Below the pieces are notes generated by a model. That model saw nothing but the letters and a program-made list of their open reading frames with translations, searched no databases and was not told the DNA's origin. This document shows, one piece after another, positions 7,734 through 16,563 of a stretch of 64,000 nt of DNA (position 1 is its first letter; each line of letters begins with the position of its first letter). The DNA comes from CAIVND01 sp035532075. Lineage in GTDB: Bacteria; Actinomycetota; Acidimicrobiia; Acidimicrobiales; Bog-793. The position numbers were made by a program, and so were the translations under genes. The DNA lies in contig DATKRV010000006.1 of NCBI GenBank assembly GCA_035532075.1, positions 7,722-71,721 on the forward strand. Direction: 5' to 3'.

Positions 7734-7766
7734 GAACGTGGGCTCGCGCCCACGTTCTTGTTTTCT
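7734..7766 (+). terminator. Intrinsic terminator/attenuator-like hairpin in the rimP leader
   Basis: GAACGTGGGC (7734-7743), loop TCGC, then GCCCACGTTC (7748-7757) form a perfect 10-bp stem, followed by TTGTTTTCT. It lies between the candidate promoter (7698) and rimP (7830), so it would act as an attenuator of the operon and not as a terminator of the preceding gene, which is on the other strand. Confidence 0.6.
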
Positions 7767-7829
7767 CCGACTCCGTCGCTGCGCTGTCGGATGGTTGGCC
7801 CATGACAACTGAAAAAAGGAGGTGGCCAA

Positions 7830-8411
7830 ATGTCAGGAGACCTACAGACGCTCGAAGAGGCCATCTCCGGGCTCCTCGACGGGATCGATGTCGACCTCGT
7901 CGATGTCGAGTTGCGCCAGGGCGCACTCTGTGTCACGGTGAGTCGCCGCGACGGTCTCGATTTCGAGTCGCTCGCGCTTGCCTCGCGACTTGTCAGTGAC
8001 TTTCTCGATGCCCACGACGAGCTGACGCCCTCCGAGCCATTTGAACTCGAGGTCTCAAGTCCTGGGCTCGAACGAAAATTGCGACGCCCGCAACACTTTG
8101 CCGAGGTGGTCGGACAGGTCATCGCCGTGCGCACAACGAATGCTGCACCGGGCGAGCGACGCGACGAGGGAGAGCTTGTGCGCGCCGACGAGCGGGGCAT
8201 CTCCCTCCTATCGCTGAGCTCCAAGACGGTGCGCGACCTCTCCTACGAGATGATCGACAGAGCACACACCGTTTTTGACTGGAAGGCAGCACTCGCCAAG
8301 GACCAGCGTTCGCGTACATCCGAGACGGTTGAACCGGACGACTCCACATCGGCACTGGACGGACGCGACAACACACTGGCGGGAGCGCCGAAGAGGGAGG
8401 TCGAGAGATGA
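7830..8411 (+). CDS. rimP: Ribosome maturation factor RimP
   Basis: A 193-residue protein needed for 30S subunit maturation. It has the two-domain RimP pattern: an N-terminal alpha/beta domain (DVDLVDVELRQGALCVTVSR, then ALASRLVSDFLDAHDEL) and the family hallmark LEVSSPGLERKLRRPQHF at about residues 71-88, followed by an SH3-like C-terminal domain. An acidic tail of about 40 residues is extra. A very strong ribosome-binding site (AAAGGAGGTGG) precedes the ATG. The stop overlaps the nusA start as ATGA, so the two are translationally coupled. It heads the classical rimP-nusA-infB operon. Confidence 0.95.
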   Translation: MSGDLQTLEEAISGLLDGIDVDLVDVELRQGALCVTVSRRDGLDFESLALASRLVSDFLDAHDELTPSEPFELEVSSPGLERKLRRPQHFAEVVGQVIAVRTTNAAPGERRDEGELVRADERGISLLSLSSKTVRDLSYEMIDRAHTVFDWKAALAKDQRSRTSETVEPDDSTSALDGRDNTLAGAPKREVER

Positions 8412-9637
8412 CGACAACGAACTTCGAATTCCTAGAGGCGCTGCAGCAGATCGCGCGCGACAAGGGCATCGCGGTGGACACACTGCTTGAGGCACTCGCG
8501 AACGCGCTGGTCGCGGCCTACAAGCGGATGCCGTCCTCGGCGGAGGAGGCCTTCGTCACGATCGACTCTGATTCGGGCGAGATTCGTGTCTATGGCCAGG
8601 AGCTCGATGACGACGGCAACGTCGTGCGCGAGTGGGATGACACCCCGGACGACTTTGGTCGTATCGCAGCCCAGGCAGCCAAGCAAGTCATCTTGCAGCG
8701 CATTCGCGAGGCCGAGCGTGACCTGAAATACGACGAGTATGCCGGGCGAGAGGGCGACATCGTCACGGGGATCATCCAGCAGAGTGACAATCGCTACACA
8801 CTTTTGGACCTCGGAAAGGTCGAAGCCCTCCTGCCCCAGGCGGAGCAGGTGCCTTACGAGCGCTACGACCACGGCGCGCGCCTCAAGGCTTACATCGTCG
8901 AGGTGCGAAAGACTGCCAAAGGTCCACAGATCGTCGTGTCACGATCTCACCCCGGTCTCATCCGCCGTCTGTTCGAGCTTGAGGTGCCCGAAATCTCCAA
9001 CGGCGTCGTCGAACTCAAGGCGTGCGCGCGTGAGCCGGGGCATCGGACGAAGATCGCCGTCTGGTCGAATGATTCCAATGTCGATCCAGTTGGCGCGTGT
9101 GTTGGCGCGCGTGGCGCGCGCGTGCGGATGGTGACCAATGAGTTGCGTGGCGAAAAGGTCGACATTGTGCCGTTCTCTGACGATCCTGGCGAGTTTGTGG
9201 CCCGTGCGCTCCAGCCTGCAAAGGTGCAAGAGGTACGTCTCGATGAAGAGACTGGTACGGCGATGGTGATTGTGCATGACTACCAGCTCTCGCTCGCGAT
9301 CGGGAAGGAGGGCCAGAACGCGCGACTCGCCGCGCGGCTCACCGGTTGGCGGATCGACATCAAGTCCGAGAGTCAGCTCGCCGATGAGGAGTCGGGTTAC
9401 GCATCCGAGGCTTGGGCTGAGGGTGAGTGGATCGAGTCCGCCGACGGATCGATGGTCTTCCAGCCCGCCGGAGGGGGAGAGCCGATCACGATGGAGAGCT
9501 GGCAAAAGGGCGGGATTACTGCACCCGTCCCGGAGCAGGTTGACACGGCCTTGGTCCCTGCAGAGGTTGCAAAGGTTGCAGAGGTTGCAGAGGCGACGGT
9601 CGAGGCCGGCGACTCTGGCGCGAAGAGCGAGGCATAG
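8408..9637 (+). CDS. nusA: Transcription termination/antitermination factor NusA
   Basis: A 409-residue NusA that binds RNA polymerase and nascent RNA to control pausing and termination. The order is N-terminal RNAP-binding domain (residues 1-105), S1 domain (GDIVTGIIQQSDNRYTLLDLG, written as GDIVTGIIQQ then TLLDLGKVEALLP), KH1 (SRSHPGLIRRLFELEVPEI, AREPGHRTKIAVWS, DPVGACVGARGARV) and KH2 (AIGKEGQNARLAARLTGWRI). The last 60 residues are a low-complexity acidic tail with VAK/VAE repeats encoded by 9-base tandem units. Coupled to rimP by an ATGA overlap and followed by ylxR after six bases. Confidence 0.96.
   Translation: MTTTNFEFLEALQQIARDKGIAVDTLLEALANALVAAYKRMPSSAEEAFVTIDSDSGEIRVYGQELDDDGNVVREWDDTPDDFGRIAAQAAKQVILQRIREAERDLKYDEYAGREGDIVTGIIQQSDNRYTLLDLGKVEALLPQAEQVPYERYDHGARLKAYIVEVRKTAKGPQIVVSRSHPGLIRRLFELEVPEISNGVVELKACAREPGHRTKIAVWSNDSNVDPVGACVGARGARVRMVTNELRGEKVDIVPFSDDPGEFVARALQPAKVQEVRLDEETGTAMVIVHDYQLSLAIGKEGQNARLAARLTGWRIDIKSESQLADEESGYASEAWAEGEWIESADGSMVFQPAGGGEPITMESWQKGGITAPVPEQVDTALVPAEVAKVAEVAEATVEAGDSGAKSEA
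9562..9597 (+). repeat. 9-bp tandem repeat in the nusA 3' end
   Basis: Units of the form AGAGGTTGC repeat at 9562, 9571 and 9580, with a degenerate copy at 9589, and encode E-V-A/K-V-A in the NusA tail. Such a run can slip in replication without breaking the frame. Confidence 0.7.
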
Positions 9638-9643
9638 CGGGCA

Positions 9644-9946
9644 ATGATGGCTCGTCCGGTGCGCACCTGTGTCGGTTGTCGTCAGCGATTCGCCATCGAA
9701 AGCCTGGTGCGGATCACGATCGACACCAGGGGTCAGCTCGTCGTCGGGGGATCCAGTGATGGACGTGGAGTCTGGCTCTGCGCTGGTACGCAAGAGTGTG
9801 CGCTGCGGGCTGAGCGGTCGGGGGCACTCGGTCGGGGGTTCAGGGCGACCGTTGCGCCAGAGCGTGTGCGGGCTCTGATCGAGATGCTCTCGGACAAGCG
9901 GGAGAGGTCGAATTGCTCGGGGCGGCCGGGCACAGTTGTCTCGTAG
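9644..9946 (+). CDS. ylxR: YlxR family (DUF448) RNA-binding protein
   Basis: A 100-residue protein with the YlxR signature: RPVRTCVGCRQRF near the N-terminus, LVRITIDTRGQLVVGG, and a GRGVWLC..QECAL.....GALGRGFRA block. It is the small nucleic-acid-binding protein routinely found between nusA and infB. The first Met (9644) or the second (9647) could be the start. The C-terminal 20 residues are divergent. YlxR has been linked to RNase P and to transcriptional control in Gram-positives; here only the family and position are shown. Confidence 0.9.
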   Translation: MMARPVRTCVGCRQRFAIESLVRITIDTRGQLVVGGSSDGRGVWLCAGTQECALRAERSGALGRGFRATVAPERVRALIEMLSDKRERSNCSGRPGTVVS

Positions 9947-10025
9947 GTGTGCGAGGATAGGAGTACGGCTTTGGCCGTCTGAGACGCGTATCACGTGGAT
10001 GCGCTGAGAAGGGACTGTCGAGTAG

Positions 10026-12857
10026 TTGGCGAAGAAGATCCGCGTCTATGAGCTTGCACGCGAGCTTGGACTTACGAATAAAGAGGCACTCGACCTCTCC
10101 ATTGCCCTTGGAATCGGCGTCAAAAGCCACTCGTCGTCGATTGAAGACGCACAGGCAGACCGCGTTCGCCGCAAGGCAAAGGCCGAGGGGCTCATCCGCG
10201 AGGTTCAGCCCGAGGAACCTGCTCCGGCCAAGAAGGCACCCGCCAAGAGGGCCGCAGCGTCAAGGGCAGCCACAACGAAGGCAGCCGCCCCGAGCGCTCC
10301 CGATCCCCTCGCTCTGCCCGGCGTCATCGAACCCGAGGTACAAAAGACGGAGCGCCGCGCCGCCGCTGCACCTGCAGCGGTCCACGAGAGCCCCTTCGCA
10401 CCGCCGGTCCTGCCCGACGAGGTCGCGCCAGAACACCGGGTTGTGCGGAGCCGTCCAGCCAGCCAGATGAGCGAGACTGCGCATCACGTCCCCGAACGCC
10501 CCCTCCCACCGCGCGCTCCTTCGGCACCGCCGCGCGGCACGGTGCCCGGTGCGCCGGAGAGCCAGCGATCGATGCCTCCGGCTGCCGCCCAGTCCCGCCG
10601 GCCCCTGACGAGCTCGACCGGCCGGCCGATCCCACCTCCCCCCAATGGACCACTTCGGTCGGCGACCGGACGTCCGATACCGCCGCCTCCCGGCGGAGGT
10701 CGCCCCAGCACGCCTGCACCGAGTCGACCGACCGGTCCTGGCGGATCGAGCCGTGGTCCGCGGCCGACGGGTACTCCACGTCCCGGTGGTACCGGAGGCT
10801 CGCGCCCAGGCGGTTTCTCGGGCGGGTCATCGCGGCCGGGAGGTTTCTCGGGTGGCGCCGGTAGCAGCCGCCCTTCGACGGGAACCTCGGGGATGCCGGG
10901 TCGATCGGGGGCGGGAGCTGCCGGTGGACCGCCGAGTGGACCTCCCCGCGGAGGACCGGGTAGTCGCGGCCGACCGCCGCAGCGGCGGACGCAGCGTCGT
11001 CGCCGCAACACCGAGGAGCTCGAGCCCTACCAGCCCGTCGTCTACAGCGCCTCGAATGCGCCGGTGCCCGAGAGCGAGGTGATCATCGAGCGAGGCTCGA
11101 CTCCGCAAGAGGTCGGCCCCAAGCTGAACCGGTCCTCGGGCGATATCATCCGTTTTCTCTTTCTCCAGGGCGAGGTGGTCACGGCGACCCAATCCCTCTC
11201 GGAGGACATGATCGAGCTCTTTGCCGCCGAGATCGGCGCGCGTGTCAAGCTCGTCGATCCCGGTGAGGAGCAAGAGGCCGCCCTTCAGGCGCGTTATTTT
11301 GCCGACATCGATGAGGAGGAGGATGCCGCGACGCTTGTTCCGCGTCCGCCGATTGTCACCGTCATGGGACATGTCGACCACGGGAAGACCAAACTGCTTG
11401 ACCGTATCCGCCAGACCAATGTTGTTGCCGGTGAGGCGGGGGGAATCACCCAGCATATTGGCGCCTATCAGGTCAAGGTGGGGGATCAGGCAATCACCTT
11501 CATCGATACCCCGGGTCACGAGGCGTTCACGGCGATGCGCGCGCGTGGTGCTGAGGTCACCGACATCGTCGTGCTTGTCGTCGCGGCCGATGACGGCGTG
11601 ATGCCACAGACCGTTGAGGCGATCAATCACGCCAAGGCGGCGGGTGTACCGATCCTCGTTGCAATCAACAAGATCGATCGCGAGGAGGCCGATCCGAACC
11701 GCGTCCTCCAGCAGCTTTCGGAGCATGGACTTGTTCCCGAGTCCTGGGGTGGCGAGACGATCACCGTCGAGTGTTCTGCGCTCCAGGGTCTTGGCATCGA
11801 CGAGCTGCTCGAACAGATCACCGTTCTGGCCGAGGTGCTCGAGCTCAAAGCATCTCCAGAGGGACCCGCCCGTGGCACCGTGCTTGAATCGAACCTCGAG
11901 GTTGGACGTGGACCGGTGGCGACGATCATCGTCTCTGCCGGCACGCTGCATGTCGGGGACGCGCTTGTCGCAGGCTCCGCGTGGGGAAGGGTCAAGGCGC
12001 TGATCGACGACAAGGGTGACCAGGTCAAGATCGCGACACTATCGATGCCCGTTGAGGTGCTTGGACTCTCCGAGCCTGCCTCAGCCGGGGATGAGGTCCG
12101 TGGGACCCCCGACCAGGCGATCGCGCGCACCATCGGCGAGGCGCGAGAGCAGCGCCAGCGCTTTGCCGGTTATGGACAGAACGCAACCGCGCAGGGCTCC
12201 GGGTCAAAACTCGAGGACATCTTCGAGCAGATCCAGCAGGGTGGCACGGCGACTCTGACACTGGTGCTCAAGGCCGATGTGCAAGGTTCGCTCGAAGCGG
12301 TTACCGAAAGTCTCCGCAAGCTCGAACGCGATGATGTCAAGATCGCCTTTGTCCACCGCGCGGTTGGCGGTATCACCGAGAATGACGTCACGATCGCCGC
12401 GGCATCGGGCGCGACGATCATCGGTTTCAATGTGCGACCCGATCGGCGATCGCGCGAACTCGCAGTGACACACAAGGTCGAGATCCGAACCTACGAGATC
12501 ATCTACAGGCTCATCGAAGACCTTGAGGCAGCCATGCTCGGCATGCTTGCACCGACCTTTGAGGAGATCGTGACCGGTGAGGCGGAGGTACGTGACATCT
12601 TCCGCGTTCCGCGCGTCGGAGCGATCGCCGGATGCTACGTGCGGAACGGGACGATCACGCGCGGATCCAAGGTGCGCTTCCTTCGAGACGGCGTTGTAAT
12701 CTGGAAGGGCGCGATCTCTTCGCTGCGCCGGTTCAAAGATGACGTGCGCGAGGTTCAGACAGGTTTTGAGTGCGGAATCGGCCTCACCGACTTCCAGGAT
12801 CTCCATTCCGGTGACATCATTGAAACCTTCGACGAGCGTGAGGTTCCGCGCACCTAG
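10026..12857 (+). CDS. infB: Translation initiation factor IF-2
   Basis: A 943-residue GTPase that brings initiator tRNA to the 30S subunit. It starts at TTG (10026); MAKKIRVYELARELGLTNKE is the usual IF2 N-terminus. A Pro/Gly/Arg-rich linker of about 270 residues (roughly residues 55-325) precedes the conserved N2 and G domains. GTPase motifs: GHVDHGKT (residues 448-455), DTPGHEAF, NKID (about 548). Domains II, III and the C-terminal tRNA-binding domain follow (EVRDIFRVPRVGAIAGCYV). The long disordered linker is usual for actinobacteria. Rare start codon, with AGAAGGGA about 10 bases upstream. Confidence 0.97.
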   Translation: MAKKIRVYELARELGLTNKEALDLSIALGIGVKSHSSSIEDAQADRVRRKAKAEGLIREVQPEEPAPAKKAPAKRAAASRAATTKAAAPSAPDPLALPGVIEPEVQKTERRAAAAPAAVHESPFAPPVLPDEVAPEHRVVRSRPASQMSETAHHVPERPLPPRAPSAPPRGTVPGAPESQRSMPPAAAQSRRPLTSSTGRPIPPPPNGPLRSATGRPIPPPPGGGRPSTPAPSRPTGPGGSSRGPRPTGTPRPGGTGGSRPGGFSGGSSRPGGFSGGAGSSRPSTGTSGMPGRSGAGAAGGPPSGPPRGGPGSRGRPPQRRTQRRRRNTEELEPYQPVVYSASNAPVPESEVIIERGSTPQEVGPKLNRSSGDIIRFLFLQGEVVTATQSLSEDMIELFAAEIGARVKLVDPGEEQEAALQARYFADIDEEEDAATLVPRPPIVTVMGHVDHGKTKLLDRIRQTNVVAGEAGGITQHIGAYQVKVGDQAITFIDTPGHEAFTAMRARGAEVTDIVVLVVAADDGVMPQTVEAINHAKAAGVPILVAINKIDREEADPNRVLQQLSEHGLVPESWGGETITVECSALQGLGIDELLEQITVLAEVLELKASPEGPARGTVLESNLEVGRGPVATIIVSAGTLHVGDALVAGSAWGRVKALIDDKGDQVKIATLSMPVEVLGLSEPASAGDEVRGTPDQAIARTIGEAREQRQRFAGYGQNATAQGSGSKLEDIFEQIQQGGTATLTLVLKADVQGSLEAVTESLRKLERDDVKIAFVHRAVGGITENDVTIAAASGATIIGFNVRPDRRSRELAVTHKVEIRTYEIIYRLIEDLEAAMLGMLAPTFEEIVTGEAEVRDIFRVPRVGAIAGCYVRNGTITRGSKVRFLRDGVVIWKGAISSLRRFKDDVREVQTGFECGIGLTDFQDLHSGDIIETFDEREVPRT

Positions 12858-12931
12858 CGGCAATGGTTCATCTGGTCCCTTGCCCGATTGAGAGGGATCT
12901 GTTCATGTGATCGACAGGAGGCGGGTCCACC

Positions 12932-13315
12932 TTGGAGCGTTCACGCAAGAAGGGTCCGCAGCGCAACTATCCGCGCACCGTGCGCGTCAACGCACTCTTG
13001 CATGAGGTGCTCGCAGAGGCTCTCGAAAGGCTCTCCGATCACGACGAGAGGCTGTTGCTGACGACCATCACCGGCGTCTCATGCGATCCCGATCTGCGCC
13101 ACGCGCTTGTCTTTCTCTCGTCGCTCGACGACGAGAGATCAGTGGCGCTCGAAGATCACCGACGCGCGCTGCAGTCGGAGGTCGCCGCGCAGGTGCGTCT
13201 CAAGCGCATCCCCTCGCTCAAGTTTCTTGTCGATCCTGCGATCGTCGCGGGCAACCGGGTGGAAGAGGCACTGAGACGCGTCCAGGAACTCTCCAAAGAG
13301 GGGCCAGATTCCTGA
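12932..13315 (+). CDS. rbfA: 30S ribosome-binding factor RbfA
   Basis: A 127-residue cold-adaptation and 16S-processing factor. The KH-like fold is visible in RVNALLHEVLAEALERL, SDHDERLLLTTITGVSCDPD, LRHALVFLSSL and VRLKRIPSLKFLVDPAIVAG, and the ending (NRVEEALRRVQEL) is typical. TTG start with AGGAGGCGG upstream. It lies between infB and truB in the canonical order, with the truB ATG two bases after its stop. Confidence 0.92.
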   Translation: MERSRKKGPQRNYPRTVRVNALLHEVLAEALERLSDHDERLLLTTITGVSCDPDLRHALVFLSSLDDERSVALEDHRRALQSEVAAQVRLKRIPSLKFLVDPAIVAGNRVEEALRRVQELSKEGPDS

Positions 13316-13316
13316 T

Positions 13317-14300
13317 ATGGGCCGGCGCCCGACACGCGCGTCCCCCGGGGGTGTGCAAGAGATCGATGGTTATGTCGTGATCGACAAGCCCGCCGGAATC
13401 ACCTCGCACGATGTCGTTGCACGCGCGCGAAGGTTGCTGGCGACGCGCAGAATCGGTCATGCCGGAACGCTCGATCCGGGCGCTACCGGGGTATTGGTCC
13501 TTGGAGTGGGTCGGGCGACGCGACTGTTGCGATTCGTGAGCGACCAGCCAAAGAGTTATCGAGGGGAGATTGTCTTCGCGACGACGACGTCGACGTTAGA
13601 TGACGCGGGAGAGATCACTGGACGTTTCGAAATGCCCAACCTCGAGCCCGAGCGAATCAGCCTCGTGGCGCGTCGTTTTGTCGGCACGATCAAGCAGATT
13701 CCACCGATGGTCTCGGCGATCAAGGTCGATGGCACCCGCCTCTACGAACTCGCGCGAAAGGGCATTGAGGTCGAACGCGCGCCGCGCAGCGTTACGATCA
13801 CCCGCTTCGACCTCGAGCCGACAAAAGACCGCTTCGTCTTTTCATTCGTCGTCGACTGCTCGTCGGGAACCTATGTGCGCTCGCTCGCCGCGGATCTCGG
13901 TGCGGCGCTCGGTGGAGGTGCACACCTGCGACGACTGCGAAGGGAGGGGATCGGACCGTTCCGTCTTGACGGCGCCGTCGTCCTCGATGCTCTCTCGCGA
14001 GATGACGTCGCGCCAAGTCTCGGATTGGTGCGCCATCTCGATCGGATTGTTGTCGATGACCGATTGATCACGGACATCGCGCACGGGAAGATTTTCGAAC
14101 GTCGCGCCCTCGAAGTTGTCGGTGACGGGCCCTGGGCGCTTCAGTCGAAGGACGCGCGACTGCTTGGTGTCTATGAATCTTGGACGACCGAGCGGATCAA
14201 GCCTGCAGTGGTGCTGCTTGATGCAGATGAACTTGAACGATCTAAATCGGCGGACCCCGAGTTGACGCCCCTCACCAAAGACAGCCCGGACGGACGATAG
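13317..14300 (+). CDS. truB: tRNA pseudouridine(55) synthase TruB
   Basis: A 327-residue enzyme that makes Psi55 in the T loop of tRNAs. Motif I with the catalytic Asp is clear (GHAGTLDPGATGVLVLGVG), as are the substrate-binding segment QIPPMVSAIKVDGTRLYELA and SGTYVRSLAADLGAALGGGA. The enzyme domain starts at residue about 15 (IDGYVVIDKPAGITSHDVV). The C-terminal 100 residues include a PUA-like part. ATG at 13317, two bases after rbfA. Confidence 0.95.
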   Translation: MGRRPTRASPGGVQEIDGYVVIDKPAGITSHDVVARARRLLATRRIGHAGTLDPGATGVLVLGVGRATRLLRFVSDQPKSYRGEIVFATTTSTLDDAGEITGRFEMPNLEPERISLVARRFVGTIKQIPPMVSAIKVDGTRLYELARKGIEVERAPRSVTITRFDLEPTKDRFVFSFVVDCSSGTYVRSLAADLGAALGGGAHLRRLRREGIGPFRLDGAVVLDALSRDDVAPSLGLVRHLDRIVVDDRLITDIAHGKIFERRALEVVGDGPWALQSKDARLLGVYESWTTERIKPAVVLLDADELERSKSADPELTPLTKDSPDGR

Positions 14301-14312
14301 GGTTTTGAACGT

Positions 14313-15146
14313 ATGAGCACTGCGACCGAATCCGGGTCCTTAACTGGCGAACGCAGTGTCGTCACGGTAGGTACCTATGACGGAGTACACCTTGGTCATC
14401 GACGGCTGATCGAGGAGACGAAACGATCGGCTCGCGAACGCGCATGTCGAAGCGTTGTCGTGACCTTCTCGGTGCATCCTTCGAAGGTGTTGCGTCCATC
14501 GGCTCCGGTGCCGCTTTTGTGCACGCTCGAGGAGAAGATCGACCTTTTGCAAGAGACCGGCATCGATGAGGTGGTGGTACTCGAGTTCGACCGCGACCGC
14601 GCACATGAGAGCGCGGAGGATTTTGTGATCCGCGACCTCGTCGGACGACTTGGCGCTGTCGAGGTTGTGGTCGGATCGAACTTCCGTTTTGGTTTCAAGC
14701 GCCACGGCGACGTGGCACTGCTGCACCGGCTTGGCGAAGAGTACGGATTCGTCACCACAGGGGTCGACCTGGTGCTCGATGACGAGCACCACAGTGTGGT
14801 CTCTTCGACGCGTATCCGCGCGCTCATCGCCAACGGAGCGATGCGCGAGGCGCAACATCTGCTCGGTCGTCCCTATCCGCTCATCGGCATGGTCGACTCC
14901 TCATCGGTGATGCATCTCCCGAAGGAGCTGCTCATCCCACCCGAGGGCACCTATCTCGTCTCGCTCTCCGCGGGGGGCTCCGCGCGATCGCACGGAGTTC
15001 AATCGGTACGAGGCACTGCACGGATCACCGATCGGGCGACAGTCACGCTCGGCGATCTCGTCGCCGGGCGCGGTATCGACAGGGAGAGACCGGTTCGCGT
15101 CGCCTTCGAGGGCGATCGCGAGCCAGCAGTCGAGGGCGATCGGTAG
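14313..15146 (+). CDS. ribF: RibF-family FMN adenylyltransferase with a degenerate riboflavin-kinase domain
   Basis: A 277-residue RibF homologue; bifunctional RibF is usually about 310 residues. The N-terminal FAD synthetase half is intact: GTYDGVHLGHRRLIEET, the nucleotidyltransferase HxGH site, VVVTFSVHPSKVL, VVVGSNFRFGFKRHGDVALL, and SSTRIRALIANGAMREAQHLLGRPY written in pieces (SSTRIRALI, LLGRPYPLIGMV). The kinase half should continue with GRxLGFPTAN, but here GRPYPLIGMVDSSSVM runs into MHLPKELLIPPEGTYLV with no PTAN motif, and the rest is short. The protein probably makes FAD from FMN but not FMN from riboflavin. TAGGGT lies nine bases before the ATG. Confidence 0.85.
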   Translation: MSTATESGSLTGERSVVTVGTYDGVHLGHRRLIEETKRSARERACRSVVVTFSVHPSKVLRPSAPVPLLCTLEEKIDLLQETGIDEVVVLEFDRDRAHESAEDFVIRDLVGRLGAVEVVVGSNFRFGFKRHGDVALLHRLGEEYGFVTTGVDLVLDDEHHSVVSSTRIRALIANGAMREAQHLLGRPYPLIGMVDSSSVMHLPKELLIPPEGTYLVSLSAGGSARSHGVQSVRGTARITDRATVTLGDLVAGRGIDRERPVRVAFEGDREPAVEGDR

Positions 15147-15155
15147 ACTCGGGGC
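15144..15155 (+). promoter_or_regulatory. Leaderless -10 element for def
   Basis: TAGACT (15144-15149), six bases, then the GTG start of def. It lies inside the last codon and stop of ribF, so def can be transcribed separately from the operon. Confidence 0.55.
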
Positions 15156-15665
15156 GTGGCAATCCATCGCATCCGTCAGTTCGGCGATCCCGTCCTGCGC
15201 CAACGCGCGCGCGAGGTCGAGAGCGTCAACGGCGCGCTGGTGCGCCTCGTCGAGGATATGTACGAGACGATGTACGACGCACCTGGGGTTGGTCTCGCGG
15301 CGCCCCAGATAGGTGTCGAGCGACGTCTCTTTGTCTATGACGTCGGAGACGGGGCACATGCCGTGATCAATCCCGAGATCGTCGAATCCTCGGGCGAGTG
15401 GTCCTATGACGAGGGATGTCTTTCGATTCCCGATCTCTCCTGGACGGTGGTGCGTCCGGGCTCGGTGCATCTGCGTGGAGTCTCACTCGATGGCGAGGAG
15501 ATTGACATCGAGGCCGATGAACTACTCGCGCGGTGTTTCCAGCACGAGATGGACCATCTCGATGGGATCCTCCTCGTTGAACGACTCGACGAGGAGCAAC
15601 GCAAGGCGGCGATGGCGATCCTTCGGCAGCGCGCGCTTGACGTCGCGATCCCCTCGCCACGTTGA
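15156..15665 (+). CDS. def: Peptide deformylase
   Basis: A 169-residue metalloenzyme that removes the formyl group from nascent N-termini. All three family motifs are present: GVGLAAPQIG, EGCLSIP (Cys metal ligand) and QHEMDHLDG (two His ligands and the catalytic Glu). GTG start directly after a TANNNT-N6 signature and no ribosome-binding site, suggesting a leaderless message. Its 3' end overlaps the likely fmt start; def and fmt work in the same formylation cycle. Confidence 0.95.
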   Translation: MAIHRIRQFGDPVLRQRAREVESVNGALVRLVEDMYETMYDAPGVGLAAPQIGVERRLFVYDVGDGAHAVINPEIVESSGEWSYDEGCLSIPDLSWTVVRPGSVHLRGVSLDGEEIDIEADELLARCFQHEMDHLDGILLVERLDEEQRKAAMAILRQRALDVAIPSPR

Positions 15666-16563
15666 GCGCGAGAAGACGCTGAAACGCCTCGCGTTCTTCG
15701 GCACGCCCGCGACCGCGGCGGCGACGCTTGTGGCGCTGATCGATGCGGGACACGAGATCGCCGTCGTGGTCACCAACCCGGACCGGCGAAGGGCGCGGCG
15801 CGGCGAGATCGAGCCGAACCCGGTCAAGCTCCTCGCCAAGGCTCACGCGATCCCTGTCCGCGAACACCCGAGTGATGTGCTCGAGTTCCCCTGCGATCTC
15901 GGCGTCGTCGTCGCCTATGGCCAGTTGATCCGGACCGATGTGCTCGCGCGGCTTCCGATGGTCAACATCCACTTCTCCCTCTTGCCGCGCTGGCGTGGAG
16001 CGGCTCCCGTCGAACGGGCGATTCTCGCCGGTGACCAAGTCACCGGAGTCTGTCTGATGCGACTCGAAGAGGGACTCGACACCGGAGCGGTCTATGCGCG
16101 TGCTACCACGGCGATCGATCCCGATGAGGGTCTGGTCAGCCTGCGCGAGCGCCTATCAAGTTTGGGCACCGCGCTCTTGCTCGAAGAACTTGGTCTTGGC
16201 GACGCGGCATTCGCGCATGCCGTTCTCCAGACCGGCGAGGTGAACTATGCGCACAAGATCGGAGTCGAGGATCGACATCTTGATTTTTCCGAGCCGGCGG
16301 TCATCGCCCAGCGGAAGATCCGCGTCGGTCGCGCCTGGACGACCTTTCGTGGACGACGCATCGTCATCCACGAGGCGCGCGTTCGAGACGGGCACGAAGG
16401 CGCCACGGGGGGGCATCCCGGTCTGATCGTCGCCGATCACGTCCTTTGCTCCGCGGGCCTGTTGGTTCCACTCGTCGTGCAGGCCGAGGGGCGATCGCGC
16501 ATGGACTTTGCCACCTGGCTCGCCGGAGTGAGACTCAAGGAGGGTGAATCGTTCGAGCCGTGA
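15637..16563 (+). CDS. fmt: Methionyl-tRNA formyltransferase
   Basis: Formylates Met-tRNAfMet for initiation. The recognisable protein begins LKRLAFFGTPATAAATL and contains DLGVVVAYGQLI, the active-site block NIHFSLLPRWRGAAPVERAI, and LEEGLDTGAVY with the catalytic Asp. A C-terminal OB-like domain follows. The start is unclear: no ATG or GTG lies near residue 1. TTG at 15637, inside def, gives 308 residues with about 14 extra; CTG at 15679 would give the usual N-terminus. The stop overlaps the GTG of rpe (GTGA). Confidence 0.9.
   Translation: MTSRSPRHVEREKTLKRLAFFGTPATAAATLVALIDAGHEIAVVVTNPDRRRARRGEIEPNPVKLLAKAHAIPVREHPSDVLEFPCDLGVVVAYGQLIRTDVLARLPMVNIHFSLLPRWRGAAPVERAILAGDQVTGVCLMRLEEGLDTGAVYARATTAIDPDEGLVSLRERLSSLGTALLLEELGLGDAAFAHAVLQTGEVNYAHKIGVEDRHLDFSEPAVIAQRKIRVGRAWTTFRGRRIVIHEARVRDGHEGATGGHPGLIVADHVLCSAGLLVPLVVQAEGRSRMDFATWLAGVRLKEGESFEP

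Noticed and set aside
8939..9994. 351-codon minus-strand frame opposite nusA/ylxR
   Set aside because: Antisense shadow; contains a low-complexity CNL repeat that mirrors the nusA tail repeat.
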